Part shown: in pieces, positions 9,177 to 17,549 of the stretch
Layout: the number at the start of each line of letters is the position of its first letter
Position numbering within the stretch: the first letter of the stretch is position 1
From: Halostagnicola sp. A-GB9-2
Lineage (GTDB): Archaea; Halobacteriota; Halobacteria; Halobacteriales; Natrialbaceae
Length of the DNA stretch: 64,000 bases
Direction: 5' to 3'
Assembly (NCBI RefSeq): GCF_030068615.1
Contig: NZ_JASJOC010000006.1
Coordinates: 124,001 to 188,000 of the forward strand
Notes under the pieces: model-generated
Told to the model about the DNA's origin: nothing
Seen by the model: only the letters and a program-made list of their open reading frames with translations
The model's database searches: none
Position numbers and translations under genes: made by a program

Positions 9177-9479
9177 GTGCCGACAGTCTATCTCACTTCG
9201 CCGCCGAAGTCAGCCAAAGCGATTTCGGAAACGTTGCTCGAGGAGCGTCTCGTCGCCTGCGTGAACCAGTTGTCCTCGGAATCGGTCTACCGCTGGGAGG
9301 GTGAGGTGCACCGGGACGAAGAGGTGATCTTGCTCGCGAAGACGACCGAGGATGCGTACGACGACCTTCTCGCCCGCGTTCAGGAAATCCATCCCCACGA
9401 GGTGCCCTGCATCGAGCGATTCGATGAGGACCACGTTCTCGAATCGTTCGCGACGTGGCGAGCGGAGAACGTCGACTAG
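9177..9479 (+). CDS. cutA: Divalent-cation tolerance protein CutA
   Basis: 100-aa trimeric ferredoxin-like fold protein. Visible: VYLTSPPKSAKAISETLLEERLVACVNQL (start of the fold with conserved Cys), VYRWEGEVHRDEEVILLAKT and HPHEVPCIERF, all CutA signatures. Linked to copper and other divalent-ion tolerance in bacteria; its exact role in archaea is unsettled. The start is GTG at 9177, immediately followed by PTVYLTS; no alternative start lies closer. It precedes rpl11 by 144 nt. Confidence 0.92.
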   Translation: MPTVYLTSPPKSAKAISETLLEERLVACVNQLSSESVYRWEGEVHRDEEVILLAKTTEDAYDDLLARVQEIHPHEVPCIERFDEDHVLESFATWRAENVD

Positions 9480-9623
9480 CCGCCGACCGGGGCCGCCAGC
9501 GCGGAGCGGATCCGTTCCGTTCGATATCTGCCAGTCCGTTCCGTTCGAGCCCTGTCAGACAGTCACAGGATCGGACTACCCGAAAAAGCAACCCTTAAAA
9601 CTCGAGCGAGGATTGATTGGGGT

Positions 9624-10100
9624 ATGGCTGGAACCATCGAAGTGCTCGTTCCGGGTGGCCAGGCGAACCCTGGCCCACCGCTCGGTCCCGAGCTCGGACC
9701 GACGCCCGTCGACGTACAGGCGGTCGTCAACGACATCAACGAACAGACTGAAGCGTTCGACGGCACCGAAGTACCCGTGACCGTCGAGTACGAGGAGGAC
9801 GGCTCCTACTCGATCGACGTCGGTGTGCCACCGACGGCCGCGCTCGTCAAAGACGAGGCCGGCTTCGAGACCGGAAGCGGCGAACCGCAGGTAGATTTCG
9901 TCGCGGATATCTCCGTCGATCAGGTCAAGACGATCGCAGAGCAGAAACATCCGGATCTGCTCGCCTACGATACGAAAAACGCCGCCAAAGAAGTCGTCGG
10001 CACCTGCGCCTCGATGGGCGTCACCATCGAAGGCGACGATGCCCGCGAGTTCAAGGCGAAAGTCGACGACGGCGAGTACGACGACGTCCTCGTCGAATAA
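9624..10100 (+). CDS. rpl11: 50S ribosomal protein L11
   Basis: 158 aa. L11 binds 23S rRNA at the GTPase-associated centre. Signatures: VPGGQANPGPPLGPELGP (flexible N-terminal domain hinge), QVKTIAEQKHPDLLAYD and KEVVGTCASMGVTIEG (rRNA-binding C-terminal domain). Full length for archaeal L11. In many archaea rpl11 lies just upstream of rpl1-rpl10-rpl12; here an insertion-sequence remnant and an amphi-Trp gene now separate them by 1.7 kb, so L11 must have its own transcript. AT-rich AACCCTTAAAA upstream (9589-9599) suits a promoter. Confidence 0.96.
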   Translation: MAGTIEVLVPGGQANPGPPLGPELGPTPVDVQAVVNDINEQTEAFDGTEVPVTVEYEEDGSYSIDVGVPPTAALVKDEAGFETGSGEPQVDFVADISVDQVKTIAEQKHPDLLAYDTKNAAKEVVGTCASMGVTIEGDDAREFKAKVDDGEYDDVLVE

Positions 10101-10246
10101 CTCCCGAGCTCGCGACCGAGCTCCGCGGATTTTCGTTGTTTCCGATTCGTTAGCCGTCGGATTGTCGTTTGTCGGGTTCTTCGTCAGTCACTTCCTCGAG
10201 GGGATACGTTACGTAAAACAGGCGCAAAGCCTCGCCCTTTAGAGGC

Positions 10247-10530
10247 ATGGCAAGACGCTCTACTGCCACATAGTATTTATCCCGAAATCTCTCAGAGCCG
10301 AAGGTTCTGCGGACATCGCGGAGCAAGGCTCCGCTCAGTATCGGGAGCCGCGTCTTACGGGTGCAACGAGAGAACGCCTCAAAACCATCTTCGCGGAGAT
10401 ATGCGACGACAAAGACCTCGAACTCGTCGAGGTTGAAACCATGCCCGACCACGTTCACCTGTTCGTGGGAAGCCCGCCGCGCAACGAACTATCGTTGCTC
10501 GTCAACTGGCTGAAAGCTTCCAACCTGTCA
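10247..10530 (+). pseudogene. tnpA: tnpA remnant: IS200-type Y1 (HUH) transposase, N-terminal part
   Basis: Reading from 10267 gives HIVFIPK, then an extra 17 codons, then [15 protein letters not shown] and [13 protein letters not shown], where HVH is the HUH metal site of the Y1 transposase, then [10 protein letters not shown]. The ATG at 10247 is one base out of frame with this, so a frameshift lies between. The C-terminal helix with the catalytic tyrosine is gone. Clearly a dead gene. Confidence 0.85.
10288..10338. repeat. 51-bp palindromic element inserted in frame in tnpA remnant
   Basis: Between IPK and YREP, where the Y1 transposase family normally reads IPKYR without interruption, there are exactly 17 extra codons. 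The DNA has two short hairpins, AGAGCC-GAA-GGTTCT (10294-10308) and GCGGAGC-AAG-GCTCCGC (10318-10334), separated by GCGGACATC. The linker GCGGACATCGC also occurs in the hairpin array at 33210-33415. Confidence 0.6.
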
Positions 10531-10559
10531 TCACCCCTGATTTTCGGCAGGGTTCACCA

Positions 10560-11261
10560 CTGGCGGACGAAACCGCCGCTCTGGACGTAGGCGCAAACAA
10601 CATCGTAGCGTGTTCGGTTTCGACCGGTCAACAGTACCTCTACGAAGGACGCTCCCTCTTTGAGCGGTTCCGCGAAACCACCGAAGAAATCGCCCGCCTA
10701 CAGTCGAAGTTGCCCGAAGGACGCTACAGTAGCAACCGTCTCCGGCGGCTCTACCGGAAACGGACGCACCGACGCGACCACGCGATAAACGCCGTTGCCC
10801 GCGACCTCGTAGAACGGTTGTACGAGGAGGGCGTGGCGACGGTGTATGTGGGCGATTTGACCGGCGTGCTGGAAACGCACTAGTCGGTCAGAGTGAACGC
10901 GAAGACGCACAACTTTTGGGCGTTTCGAGCGTCTATTAACCGTTTCGCGTGCGTCTGAGAGGAATACAGCATCTCGCTCGAAGCCCGGGCGGAAGCGTGG
11001 ACCTCCCAAGAGTGCCCCGACTGTGGGGAGCGAGAGGCGACTGTGCGCTACGAGGATACGTTGACGTGCTCGTGCGGTTTCGAGGGGCACGCGGACCTCA
11101 CGGCTTCAGAGACGTTCTTAAAACGCGAAGTGAGCGGTGGAGTCGGGCCGATGGCACGGCTTGCACGGTTCAAGTGGGACGACCATTCCTGGTCAGCGTC
11201 ATCACGCGCTTGTCCCAACGAACAGCGTGCGAACCCGCAAGTCGCCTCCGTGTATCGGTAG
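10560..11261 (+). pseudogene. tnpB: tnpB remnant (RuvC-like IS605 accessory nuclease), C-terminal two-thirds
   Basis: One continuous frame interrupted by in-frame TAG at 10881 (replacing a Trp in the ETHWS segment) and TGA at 10956. Conserved pieces: [10 protein letters not shown] (first RuvC Asp), [42 protein letters not shown], the zinc finger CPDC...CSCGF, and [15 protein letters not shown] (last RuvC Asp). The N-terminal part is deleted. The gene is inactive; the 3' end overlaps where an omega-type guide RNA would come from in a live element. Confidence 0.88.
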
Positions 11262-11366
11262 CCGAACCCAACGGAGGAATCTCGTCCCTTTAGGGGCGGG
11301 AGGATGTCAAAGTTGCTGGCAAATTCAAGGACGGCGATTATTCATCTTCGTTCAGAAAAGGAATCC

Positions 11367-11657
11367 ATGAGCGACGAAGAGGAGATCGAAGTCGAGTACG
11401 AAGGGACGCTTTCGCGCGAAGACATCGCAACGCACCTCGAGACGTTCGCAGAGAACCTGCGCGAGTCCGGCGACTTCGATATCGAAATCGGCGACAACAC
11501 CGTTTCGATCGCCCCGCCCGATTCGCTCGAGTTCGAGGTCGAACTCGAGGACGAACCGGAAGACGGCGGCGTCGAGCGAAGCATCGAATTCGAACTCGAG
11601 TGGATGCGAACCGACGAGGAGGATCCGCTCCCCGATTCGAAGGAGTTCGAAGACTAA
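11367..11657 (+). CDS. Amphi-Trp domain-containing protein
   Basis: 96 aa, very acidic. The short alternating-hydrophobic strands with a terminal aromatic (VSIAPPDSLEFEVELED, then RSIEFELEWMRTDE) and the helix LSREDIATHLETFAENLRESG match the amphi-Trp domain (TIGR04354 type) seen in archaea and bacteria, of unknown function. ATG 11367 follows the IS remnant; the frame runs upstream into the IS right end, which is not coding. Sits between the IS element and the L1 operon leader. Confidence 0.83.
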   Translation: MSDEEEIEVEYEGTLSREDIATHLETFAENLRESGDFDIEIGDNTVSIAPPDSLEFEVELEDEPEDGGVERSIEFELEWMRTDEEDPLPDSKEFED

Positions 11658-11749
11658 TCTGTAGACCAATCGGAAAGCGTAGTCCCATCCGGTTGCCATG
11701 CAGTCCCCTCTCATCTCGTCGTGGTCCCGCGAGAGCGTGGTTCGACGGG

Positions 11750-11842
11750 TTTAAGTTCGTCATGGGACTTCTCTCAAAGGAGACAGGCTTCGCCTGTTTC
11801 ACTGACCCGTAGGAGCATCCCTGCGTACTACGGAGGTGAACG
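11750..11842 (+). promoter_or_regulatory. Promoter and structured leader of the L1-L10-L12 operon
   Basis: TTTAAG at 11750-11755 fits a haloarchaeal TATA box and predicts a start near 11777, giving a leader of about 66 nt. The leader has a perfect hairpin ACAGGC-TTC-GCCTGT (11783-11797) and ends with a strong GGAGGTGA Shine-Dalgarno (11832-11839) 3 nt before the rpl1 ATG. In Halobacterium and Methanococcus the equivalent leader carries an L1-binding site for autoregulation; that role here is inferred by position. Confidence 0.65.
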
Positions 11843-12475
11843 ATGGCAAACTCGGATATTGAAACAGCAGTCGCTCGAGCGCTCGAGGACTCACCGGATC
11901 GGAACTTTACCGAAACGGTCGACCTCGCAGTTAACTTGCGCGACCTAGACCTAGACGAACCGTCGAATCGTGTCGACGAGTCCGTCGTCTTGCCGTCCGG
12001 AACCGGCCAAGAAACTCAGATTATCGTCATCGCCGAGGGAGAAACTGCAGTCCGCGCAGAAGAAGTCGCGGACGACGTTCTCTCGGGCGACGACGTGGCC
12101 GATCTGGACGACGACGAGGCCAAAGACCTCGCAGACGAGACGGACTTCTTCATCGCCGAAGAGGCGATGATGCAAGATATCGCACGGCACCTCGGGACCA
12201 TTCTCGGTCCGCGAGGGAAGATGCCGGACCCGCTCTCGCACGACCAGGATGTCGTCGAGACCGTCAACAGACTCAAGAACACGGTTCAAATTCGCTCCCG
12301 GGACCGGCGCACGTTCCACACGCGCGTCGGTGCCGAAGATATGGAGGCAGAGGATATCGCCGACAACGTCGACGTTATCCTTCGCCGACTGCACGCCGAC
12401 CTCGAAAAGGGTCCACAGAACATCGATTCAGTCTTCCTGAAGACGACGATGGGCCCGTCCGTGGAGGTGGCCTGA
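11843..12475 (+). CDS. rpl1: 50S ribosomal protein L1
   Basis: 210 aa; binds the L1 stalk of 23S rRNA and, in archaea, its own mRNA leader. Signatures: [19 protein letters not shown] at the N-terminus, [16 protein letters not shown] (the L1 core GxLGPRGxMP) and [12 protein letters not shown] at the C-terminus. First gene of rpl1-rpl10-rpl12; its TGA overlaps the next start region, with the following ATG 2 nt downstream. Confidence 0.96.
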   Translation: MANSDIETAVARALEDSPDRNFTETVDLAVNLRDLDLDEPSNRVDESVVLPSGTGQETQIIVIAEGETAVRAEEVADDVLSGDDVADLDDDEAKDLADETDFFIAEEAMMQDIARHLGTILGPRGKMPDPLSHDQDVVETVNRLKNTVQIRSRDRRTFHTRVGAEDMEAEDIADNVDVILRRLHADLEKGPQNIDSVFLKTTMGPSVEVA

Positions 12476-12476
12476 G

Positions 12477-13520
12477 ATGAGCGCAGAAGCCGAGCGCAAA
12501 ACTGAGAACCTTCCACAGTGGAAAGAAGAGGAAGTCGCCGAACTCTCGGAGATCATCGAGAACTACGAGAGCGTCGGCGTCGTCGGCATCGCCGGCATTC
12601 CAAGCAAACAGCTCCAGGACATGCGCCGCGGTCTCCACGGCACCGCCGTGGTCCGCGTCAGCCGAAACACGCTTCAGACCCACGCACTCGAGAAAGCCGG
12701 ATTCGACGAACTCGTTCCTCATATTGAGGGACAGGTCGGTCTGGTTGCGACGGATAGCAATCCGTTCGCACTCTACAAGGAACTCGAGGCGTCGAAGACC
12801 CCCGCCCCGATCAACGAGGGCGAGGTTGCCCCGAACGACATCGTCATCCCGGAGGGTGACACCGGCGTCGATCCGGGGCCGTTCGTCGGCGAACTGCAGA
12901 GCGTGGGTGCCAACGCACGCATCGAGGACGGTTCGATTCAGGTGATGGAGGACTCGACCGTCCTCGAAGCCGGAGAAGAGGTCTCAACTGACCTCTCGAA
13001 CGTTCTCAACGAACTCGGTATCGAGCCGAAGGAGGTCGGACTCGACCTTCGTTCGGTTGTCGCCGAGGGCGTCCAGTTCGATCCCGAAGATCTCGACATC
13101 GACATCGAAGCCTACGAGAGCGACGTGGCCACCGCGGCCGCTCGTGCACGGAACCTCGCGGTCAACGCGACGTTCCCGACCGAGTCGACCGCACCGACGC
13201 TCATCGCGAAAGCGACGGGCGAGGCCAAGAGCCTCGGCCTGCAGGCGTCGATCGAATCCCCGGATCTCGCCGACGACCTCGTGAGCAAAGCGGACGCACA
13301 GCTTCGTGCGCTCGCCGCCCAGATCGAGGACGAAGAGGCGCTTCCGGAGGAACTCCAGGGTGTCGAGGCACCGGCTGTCACACAGGCAGAGCCCGACGAA
13401 GACGAATCGGCTGACGATCAAGACGAGGAGTCCGACGCTGACACCGAAGACGAAGCGGACGACGAAGACGACGATGACGATTCCGGTGGCGGCGAAGGGC
13501 TCGGCGAAATGTTCGGTTAA
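12477..13520 (+). CDS. rpl10: 50S ribosomal protein L10 (acidic P0)
   Basis: 347 aa. Stalk-base protein that carries L12 dimers and binds 23S rRNA near L11. N-terminal rRNA-binding domain ([48 protein letters not shown]), the archaeal P0 insertion domain, C-terminal helices for L12, then a very acidic hinge ending GEGLGEMFG, the same C-terminal tip as L12 that recruits translation factors. Begins 1 nt after the rpl1 stop, so translation is coupled. Confidence 0.96.
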   Translation: MSAEAERKTENLPQWKEEEVAELSEIIENYESVGVVGIAGIPSKQLQDMRRGLHGTAVVRVSRNTLQTHALEKAGFDELVPHIEGQVGLVATDSNPFALYKELEASKTPAPINEGEVAPNDIVIPEGDTGVDPGPFVGELQSVGANARIEDGSIQVMEDSTVLEAGEEVSTDLSNVLNELGIEPKEVGLDLRSVVAEGVQFDPEDLDIDIEAYESDVATAAARARNLAVNATFPTESTAPTLIAKATGEAKSLGLQASIESPDLADDLVSKADAQLRALAAQIEDEEALPEELQGVEAPAVTQAEPDEDESADDQDEESDADTEDEADDEDDDDDSGGGEGLGEMFG

Positions 13521-13534
13521 TAGAGGTTACAACA

Positions 13535-13888
13535 ATGGAATACGTATACGCTGCACTCATCCTGAACGAAACGGACGAAGAGATCAACGAAGACAACCTG
13601 ACGGACGTGCTCGACGCAGCCGGCGTCGACGTCGAAGAGTCTCGAGTCAAGGCGCTTGTCGCCGCACTCGAGGACGTCGACATCGACGAGGCCGTCGACG
13701 AGGCCGCCGCAGTTCCTGCCGCGGGCGGCGCAGCAGGCGGCGCAGCCGCAGCAGGCGGCGCTGACGACGGCGGAGACGAGGAGGCCGCTGACGAAGGCGG
13801 CGACGCCGATGCAGGTGCCGACGATGAGGACGAAGACGACGAGGACGAAGGCGACGGCGGCGAAGGGCTCGGCGAACTCTTCGGATAA
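13535..13888 (+). CDS. rpl12: 50S ribosomal protein L12 (P1)
   Basis: 117 aa. N-terminal dimerisation helices ([34 protein letters not shown]), then an Ala/Gly-rich hinge (13700-13770) and an acidic tail ending GEGLGELFG, as in archaeal P1. Last gene of the rpl1 operon, 14 nt after rpl10. A T-rich tract at 13914-13924 may help termination. Confidence 0.96.
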   Translation: MEYVYAALILNETDEEINEDNLTDVLDAAGVDVEESRVKALVAALEDVDIDEAVDEAAAVPAAGGAAGGAAAAGGADDGGDEEAADEGGDADAGADDEDEDDEDEGDGGEGLGELFG

Positions 13889-14035
13889 CTCGTCTCTAAA
13901 CGATTCAATCCCGTTATTTTCTTTCAACGATAACGCGATAGCTCCGGCTCCGTCTTACGCGATTTTCACTCGTCGGAGACTCGATTCTCACTGGCCGTCC
14001 GAGAATTGATAACCGATTCCGCGGCCAGACCGGGT

Positions 14036-15277
14036 ATGGCCGTCTCCGCACTCGAGTTGCTCACGGATCCAGCGCTTTCGGCCCGGTTAGTCGCCTGGGT
14101 TCTCGCGGGGGTTGTACTCGGAAGTTGTAGCGGCTTGATTCCGGGATTGCACGCGAACAATTTTGCACTGTTGCTTGCGGGGGTCGCTCCGTCGATTCCA
14201 GGGCCGCCGCTTTTCGTCGGCTGTGCAATGCTCGCGGCAGGTGTCGTCCACACGTTCGTCAACGCGGTTCCGGCGATGGCACTCGGGGTGCCCGACGCGG
14301 AGATGGCGATCACCGCACTCCCTGCCCATCGAATGGTGATGGATGGCCGGGGTTACGAGGCGATTCGACTCTCCGCGCTTGGGAGTATCCTCGCCGTGAT
14401 CGCGGCCGTCCCCCTCGCGCTTCCGATCACCTGGGGCGTCACCGCCGCCTATCCGACGATCCGTTCGAATCTTCCGCTCGTGCTGGCGATGGTCGTCGTT
14501 GCGCTGGTCGCCTCGGAGTACACGTGGAAACGCCGTTTCGGCGCGATGCTTTCCTTTACACTCGCCGCCGCACTTGGCGGGCTCACGCTCGATCTCGAGC
14601 CGGACTCGCCCCTCGAAGCCGGCGGGATGCTCGCGCCGCTGTTCGCGGGGTTGTTCGGCGCACCCGTCCTGATCGACGCGATCCGCGGCGGCGGGGTTCC
14701 GTACCAACACGACGAGGAGATTCGACTGTCGCGTCGACTGGTCGGCCTAACGGCGCTCGCGGGCGCGTTCGCTGGAGCCGTCGTCGGCTACATTCCCGGT
14801 ATCTCCGCGGCCATCGCGGCGGTCGCCGTCCTCGTTCTCGTTCCGGGCGAATCGGGTGACAGGGGGTACATCGTCGCGACGAGCGGCGTCGACACGGCAA
14901 ACTCGATTTTCGCCCTCTTTGCGCTCGTCGCGATCGGACAACCCCGAACTGGCGTCATGGTCGCCTTCGAAAACGCGAACGCGCCGCTCGAGCTTCCGAT
15001 CTTACTCTTGAGTATCGTACTCGCCGGCGTCGCCGGATTCCTTCTCGTGATCGTTATCGGAGACTTCTACCTCGAGTTCGTCGGCCGGCTGTCCTACTGG
15101 AAGATTTCGACTGCCGTCCTCGGCCTCCTGCTCGTGCTCTCGTATCTCTTCACCGGGTTCGTCGGCGTCGGCGTGTTCGTCGCTGCGGCCGGGATTGGCA
15201 TGGTTCCGGTACGGCTTCGCACTCGACGGGTGCACCTGATGGGCGTTTTGATCGGGCCGCTGATGATCGGGTTTTGA
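14036..15277 (+). CDS. Tripartite tricarboxylate transporter permease family protein (TctA/DUF112-like)
   Basis: 413-aa polytopic membrane protein with about ten hydrophobic segments. Its internal pseudo-repeat has two similar motifs, GSCSGLIPGLHANNFALLL near the N-terminus and GAVVGYIPGISAAIAAVAV in the middle, matching the duplicated GxxxGxxPG signature of TctA-type permeases. No TctB or periplasmic TctC gene is beside it, so it may act as a stand-alone carrier; the substrate is unknown. I chose ATG 14036 over TTG 14006 because the hydrophobic region starts just after it. Confidence 0.8.
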   Translation: MAVSALELLTDPALSARLVAWVLAGVVLGSCSGLIPGLHANNFALLLAGVAPSIPGPPLFVGCAMLAAGVVHTFVNAVPAMALGVPDAEMAITALPAHRMVMDGRGYEAIRLSALGSILAVIAAVPLALPITWGVTAAYPTIRSNLPLVLAMVVVALVASEYTWKRRFGAMLSFTLAAALGGLTLDLEPDSPLEAGGMLAPLFAGLFGAPVLIDAIRGGGVPYQHDEEIRLSRRLVGLTALAGAFAGAVVGYIPGISAAIAAVAVLVLVPGESGDRGYIVATSGVDTANSIFALFALVAIGQPRTGVMVAFENANAPLELPILLLSIVLAGVAGFLLVIVIGDFYLEFVGRLSYWKISTAVLGLLLVLSYLFTGFVGVGVFVAAAGIGMVPVRLRTRRVHLMGVLIGPLMIGF

Positions 15278-15367
15278 GGCCATAGTATACCGCCACCTCT
15301 TGCAACTGACTTGAACAACACGAACGATTATGTATTATTCCGGTGTAGCGAGTCGAGGTGTCTCATC

Positions 15368-16174
15368 ATGGTTGATGCTACCATCGACGTCCTGTATCGA
15401 GGCGCGCTCGAGTGCGATCAAAACTACATGATCGAGGGCCAGACGCTCGGAACGAAAGCCGAGCCGAATCCGGATCTCGACTACGAGGAGATCCCCGTCT
15501 GGAACCTCGTCATCGACCACCCCGAAGGGACGATCCTCTGGGATACCGGCTCGCATCACGACGCGCTCGAGGGCCATTGGCCCGAAGAACTCGCACAGGC
15601 GTTCTATCCGTACGACGCGGCCGAATACCCGCTTGACGAGGTCCTCGAGGAGAACGGTTACGGACTCGGTGACATCGACTACGTGTTCCAGACCCACCTG
15701 CACCTGGACCACGCCGGCGGGTTGGAGTTTTTCGACGGCACCGACGTACCGATCTTCGTCCACGAGCGCGAACTCAAGTTCGCCTACTACAGCGCGAAGA
15801 CCGACAAGGGAAGCGGCGCGTACATCCTCGAGGATTTCGATCACGACCTCAACTGGCGGATCCTCCACCAGGATCGGGAACGCCACTTCGAGGACGTCGA
15901 ATTCGTTCGCTTCCCCGGACACACGCCCGGTCTGACCGGGACGATGATCCACCTCGACGACGACGGAACGGTCGTCTTCACGGGCGATCAAGTCTACCAG
16001 TCGCCCAATTACGAGGACGAAGAACCCCTTGGTGCGTCGCTCCTCTGGGGCAAAACCGAGTGGTTCGACAGCCTCAGGCGAATCAAATCGTTCGAACGGC
16101 GATACGACGCGGAGGTCGTCTACGGTCACGATACCGACCAGTTCGAGGAGATTCAGGACGGGTGGGGCAAATGA
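15368..16174 (+). CDS. N-acyl homoserine lactonase-like metallo-beta-lactamase-fold hydrolase (AttM/AhlD type)
   Basis: 268 aa. The HxHxDH motif HLHLDHAGG is at residues 110-118, with the later His in GHTPGLTGT, FTGDQVY, and VVYGHDTDQFE, the dinuclear zinc set of AHL/gamma-lactone hydrolases. Closest to the AttM/AiiB/AhlD group by motif spacing. Likely opens a gamma-lactone ring. It overlaps the next gene by 4 nt (ATGA at 16171-16174), so the two are translationally coupled; this pairing points to gamma-butyrolactone or 4-hydroxyacid use rather than quorum quenching. Start ATG 15368 precedes VDATIDVLYRG. Confidence 0.83.
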   Translation: MVDATIDVLYRGALECDQNYMIEGQTLGTKAEPNPDLDYEEIPVWNLVIDHPEGTILWDTGSHHDALEGHWPEELAQAFYPYDAAEYPLDEVLEENGYGLGDIDYVFQTHLHLDHAGGLEFFDGTDVPIFVHERELKFAYYSAKTDKGSGAYILEDFDHDLNWRILHQDRERHFEDVEFVRFPGHTPGLTGTMIHLDDDGTVVFTGDQVYQSPNYEDEEPLGASLLWGKTEWFDSLRRIKSFERRYDAEVVYGHDTDQFEEIQDGWGK

Positions 16175-17484
16175 GCTACGAGCGGTCGGTTTCTGCTGAA
16201 AGTCACGCAATCGAGCCCGAAACCGTCTGGCACCTACAGATGCCCCAGATCCGATTCGGGCGCGACGCGGTCGAGGAACTGGGCTTTCAGCTCCGAGACC
16301 TCGGCGTCGAGGAAGAAGCACGCGGGCTGGTCGTTACGGACGAGAATCTCCGCCAGATCGGTCACGTCGGTCGCGTAACGGACCACCTCGAGGACGCCGG
16401 CTACGACGCCACCGTCTGGGACGGCGTCGAACGCGAACCCTCGATCGAGGTCGTTGACGACTGCATCTCGTTCGTCCGCGAGAACGAAGGCGGGGACGGC
16501 TACGATTTCTACATCGGGTTCGGCGGCGGGAGTTGTATCGACGTCGCCAAAACGACGCGTGCGGTGATCGCCAACGGCGGCGAGGTGCTCGATTACATTG
16601 CCGAGCCGACGGGCGATGGCGAGAACCTGACTGAGTCGGGGCCGCCGCTCGTCCTCATGCCGACGACGGCGGGAACCGGTGCCGAAATCTCGCCGGTCGC
16701 GATTCTCTCCGTGGAAGAAAAAGACATCAAGGAAGGAATCTCGAGCAACCACATTCGCGCGGACGCGGCCGTACTTGACCCCACGTTCACGACGACGTTG
16801 CCGCCGGACACGACGGCGAAAACCGCGATGGACGCGCTCGGTCACGCAATCGAGGGCTATACGACACACCCCTTCGACGGATTGCTCCGCGCCACGGATC
16901 CGCAGGAACGACCCGTCTACGCGGGCCGAACGGAGCTCACCGAGATGTTTTCGGAGAAGGCGATCGACCTGCTCTCGAGCAACGTTCGAACCGCCGTCCA
17001 CAACGGCGACGACATCGAGGCTCGAGCGGGCATGTTGAAGGGTGCGTTGTTCGGCGCAATCGCGGGGCTCACCGCCGGAGCGAGCCTCTGTCACGCGATG
17101 GCCTACCCCGTCGGAAACCGATATCACACCTATCACGGCGAAACGATCGCCGTCCTCACGCCGGCTTCGACGCTTGGCTACAACGCCGCCAGCGATCCCG
17201 AACGGTTCGCGGAGGTGGGCAGACTATTGGGCGTCGACACGGGCGGGATGGGGGACAGAGAAGCGGCTGATCTCGCTCGAGATGCGTACGTTCGGCTCCA
17301 GCAAGACCTCAACGTCATCCCGAGCGGCCTCAACGAACTTGCGGGGATTACGGAGGAAGACGTCGACTGGCTCGCGAGCCAGACCGTCGAGACCCAACAA
17401 CGACTGCTCCGGTGCAATCCGCGACCGGTGACCGAGGCCGATGCCGAGGCCATCTTCCGGGACGCGCTGTACAACTGGGACTAA
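16171..17484 (+). CDS. Iron-containing alcohol dehydrogenase (hydroxyacid-oxoacid transhydrogenase-like)
   Basis: 437 aa from the ATG at 16171. NAD-binding IGFGGGSCIDVAKTTRAV, LMPTTAGTGAEISPVA, and metal-site residues in DALGHAIEGYTTHPFD and LCHAMAYPVGNRYHTYHG. The long insertion between the two metal motifs and the overall length resemble HOT-type 4-hydroxybutyrate oxidases more than short-chain alcohol dehydrogenases. Coupled to the lactonase by ATGA overlap. Inferred role: oxidises the hydroxyacid released by the lactonase to the semialdehyde. Cofactor metal (Fe or Zn) not decidable. Confidence 0.85.
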   Translation: MSYERSVSAESHAIEPETVWHLQMPQIRFGRDAVEELGFQLRDLGVEEEARGLVVTDENLRQIGHVGRVTDHLEDAGYDATVWDGVEREPSIEVVDDCISFVRENEGGDGYDFYIGFGGGSCIDVAKTTRAVIANGGEVLDYIAEPTGDGENLTESGPPLVLMPTTAGTGAEISPVAILSVEEKDIKEGISSNHIRADAAVLDPTFTTTLPPDTTAKTAMDALGHAIEGYTTHPFDGLLRATDPQERPVYAGRTELTEMFSEKAIDLLSSNVRTAVHNGDDIEARAGMLKGALFGAIAGLTAGASLCHAMAYPVGNRYHTYHGETIAVLTPASTLGYNAASDPERFAEVGRLLGVDTGGMGDREAADLARDAYVRLQQDLNVIPSGLNELAGITEEDVDWLASQTVETQQRLLRCNPRPVTEADAEAIFRDALYNWD

Positions 17485-17549
17485 AATACACCGGCACGTC
17501 CTGCCGAGGTCCAGCACCGGTTTACGTCTCGACTCCATAGGCGATTTTA

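Larger units (their letters stand above)
10222..11311 (+). mobile_element. Decayed IS200/IS605-family element (tnpA and tnpB remnants)
   Basis: The left end shows a subterminal hairpin GCCTC/GAGGC (10229-10246). The right end shows CTCGTCCCTTTAGGGGCGGGAGGATGTC-like sequence split at 11279-11308, the usual haloarchaeal IS605-type 3' hairpin and GGAGGATGTC end. Between them are an N-terminal piece of a Y1 transposase and a TnpB lacking its N-terminus, joined by an internal deletion near 10530-10555. Both are broken, so the element cannot move by itself. It sits between rpl11 and the amphi-Trp gene. Confidence 0.85.

Noticed and set aside
11043-11261. Separate 72-aa zinc-finger gene
   Set aside because: Same frame as the rest of the tnpB remnant, following an in-frame TGA; CxxC...CSCGF and [12 protein letters not shown] are the TnpB C-terminus.
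15335-16321. 328-aa minus-strand frame over the lactonase
   Set aside because: The plus strand has the complete HxHxDH zinc set and an overlapping downstream gene.
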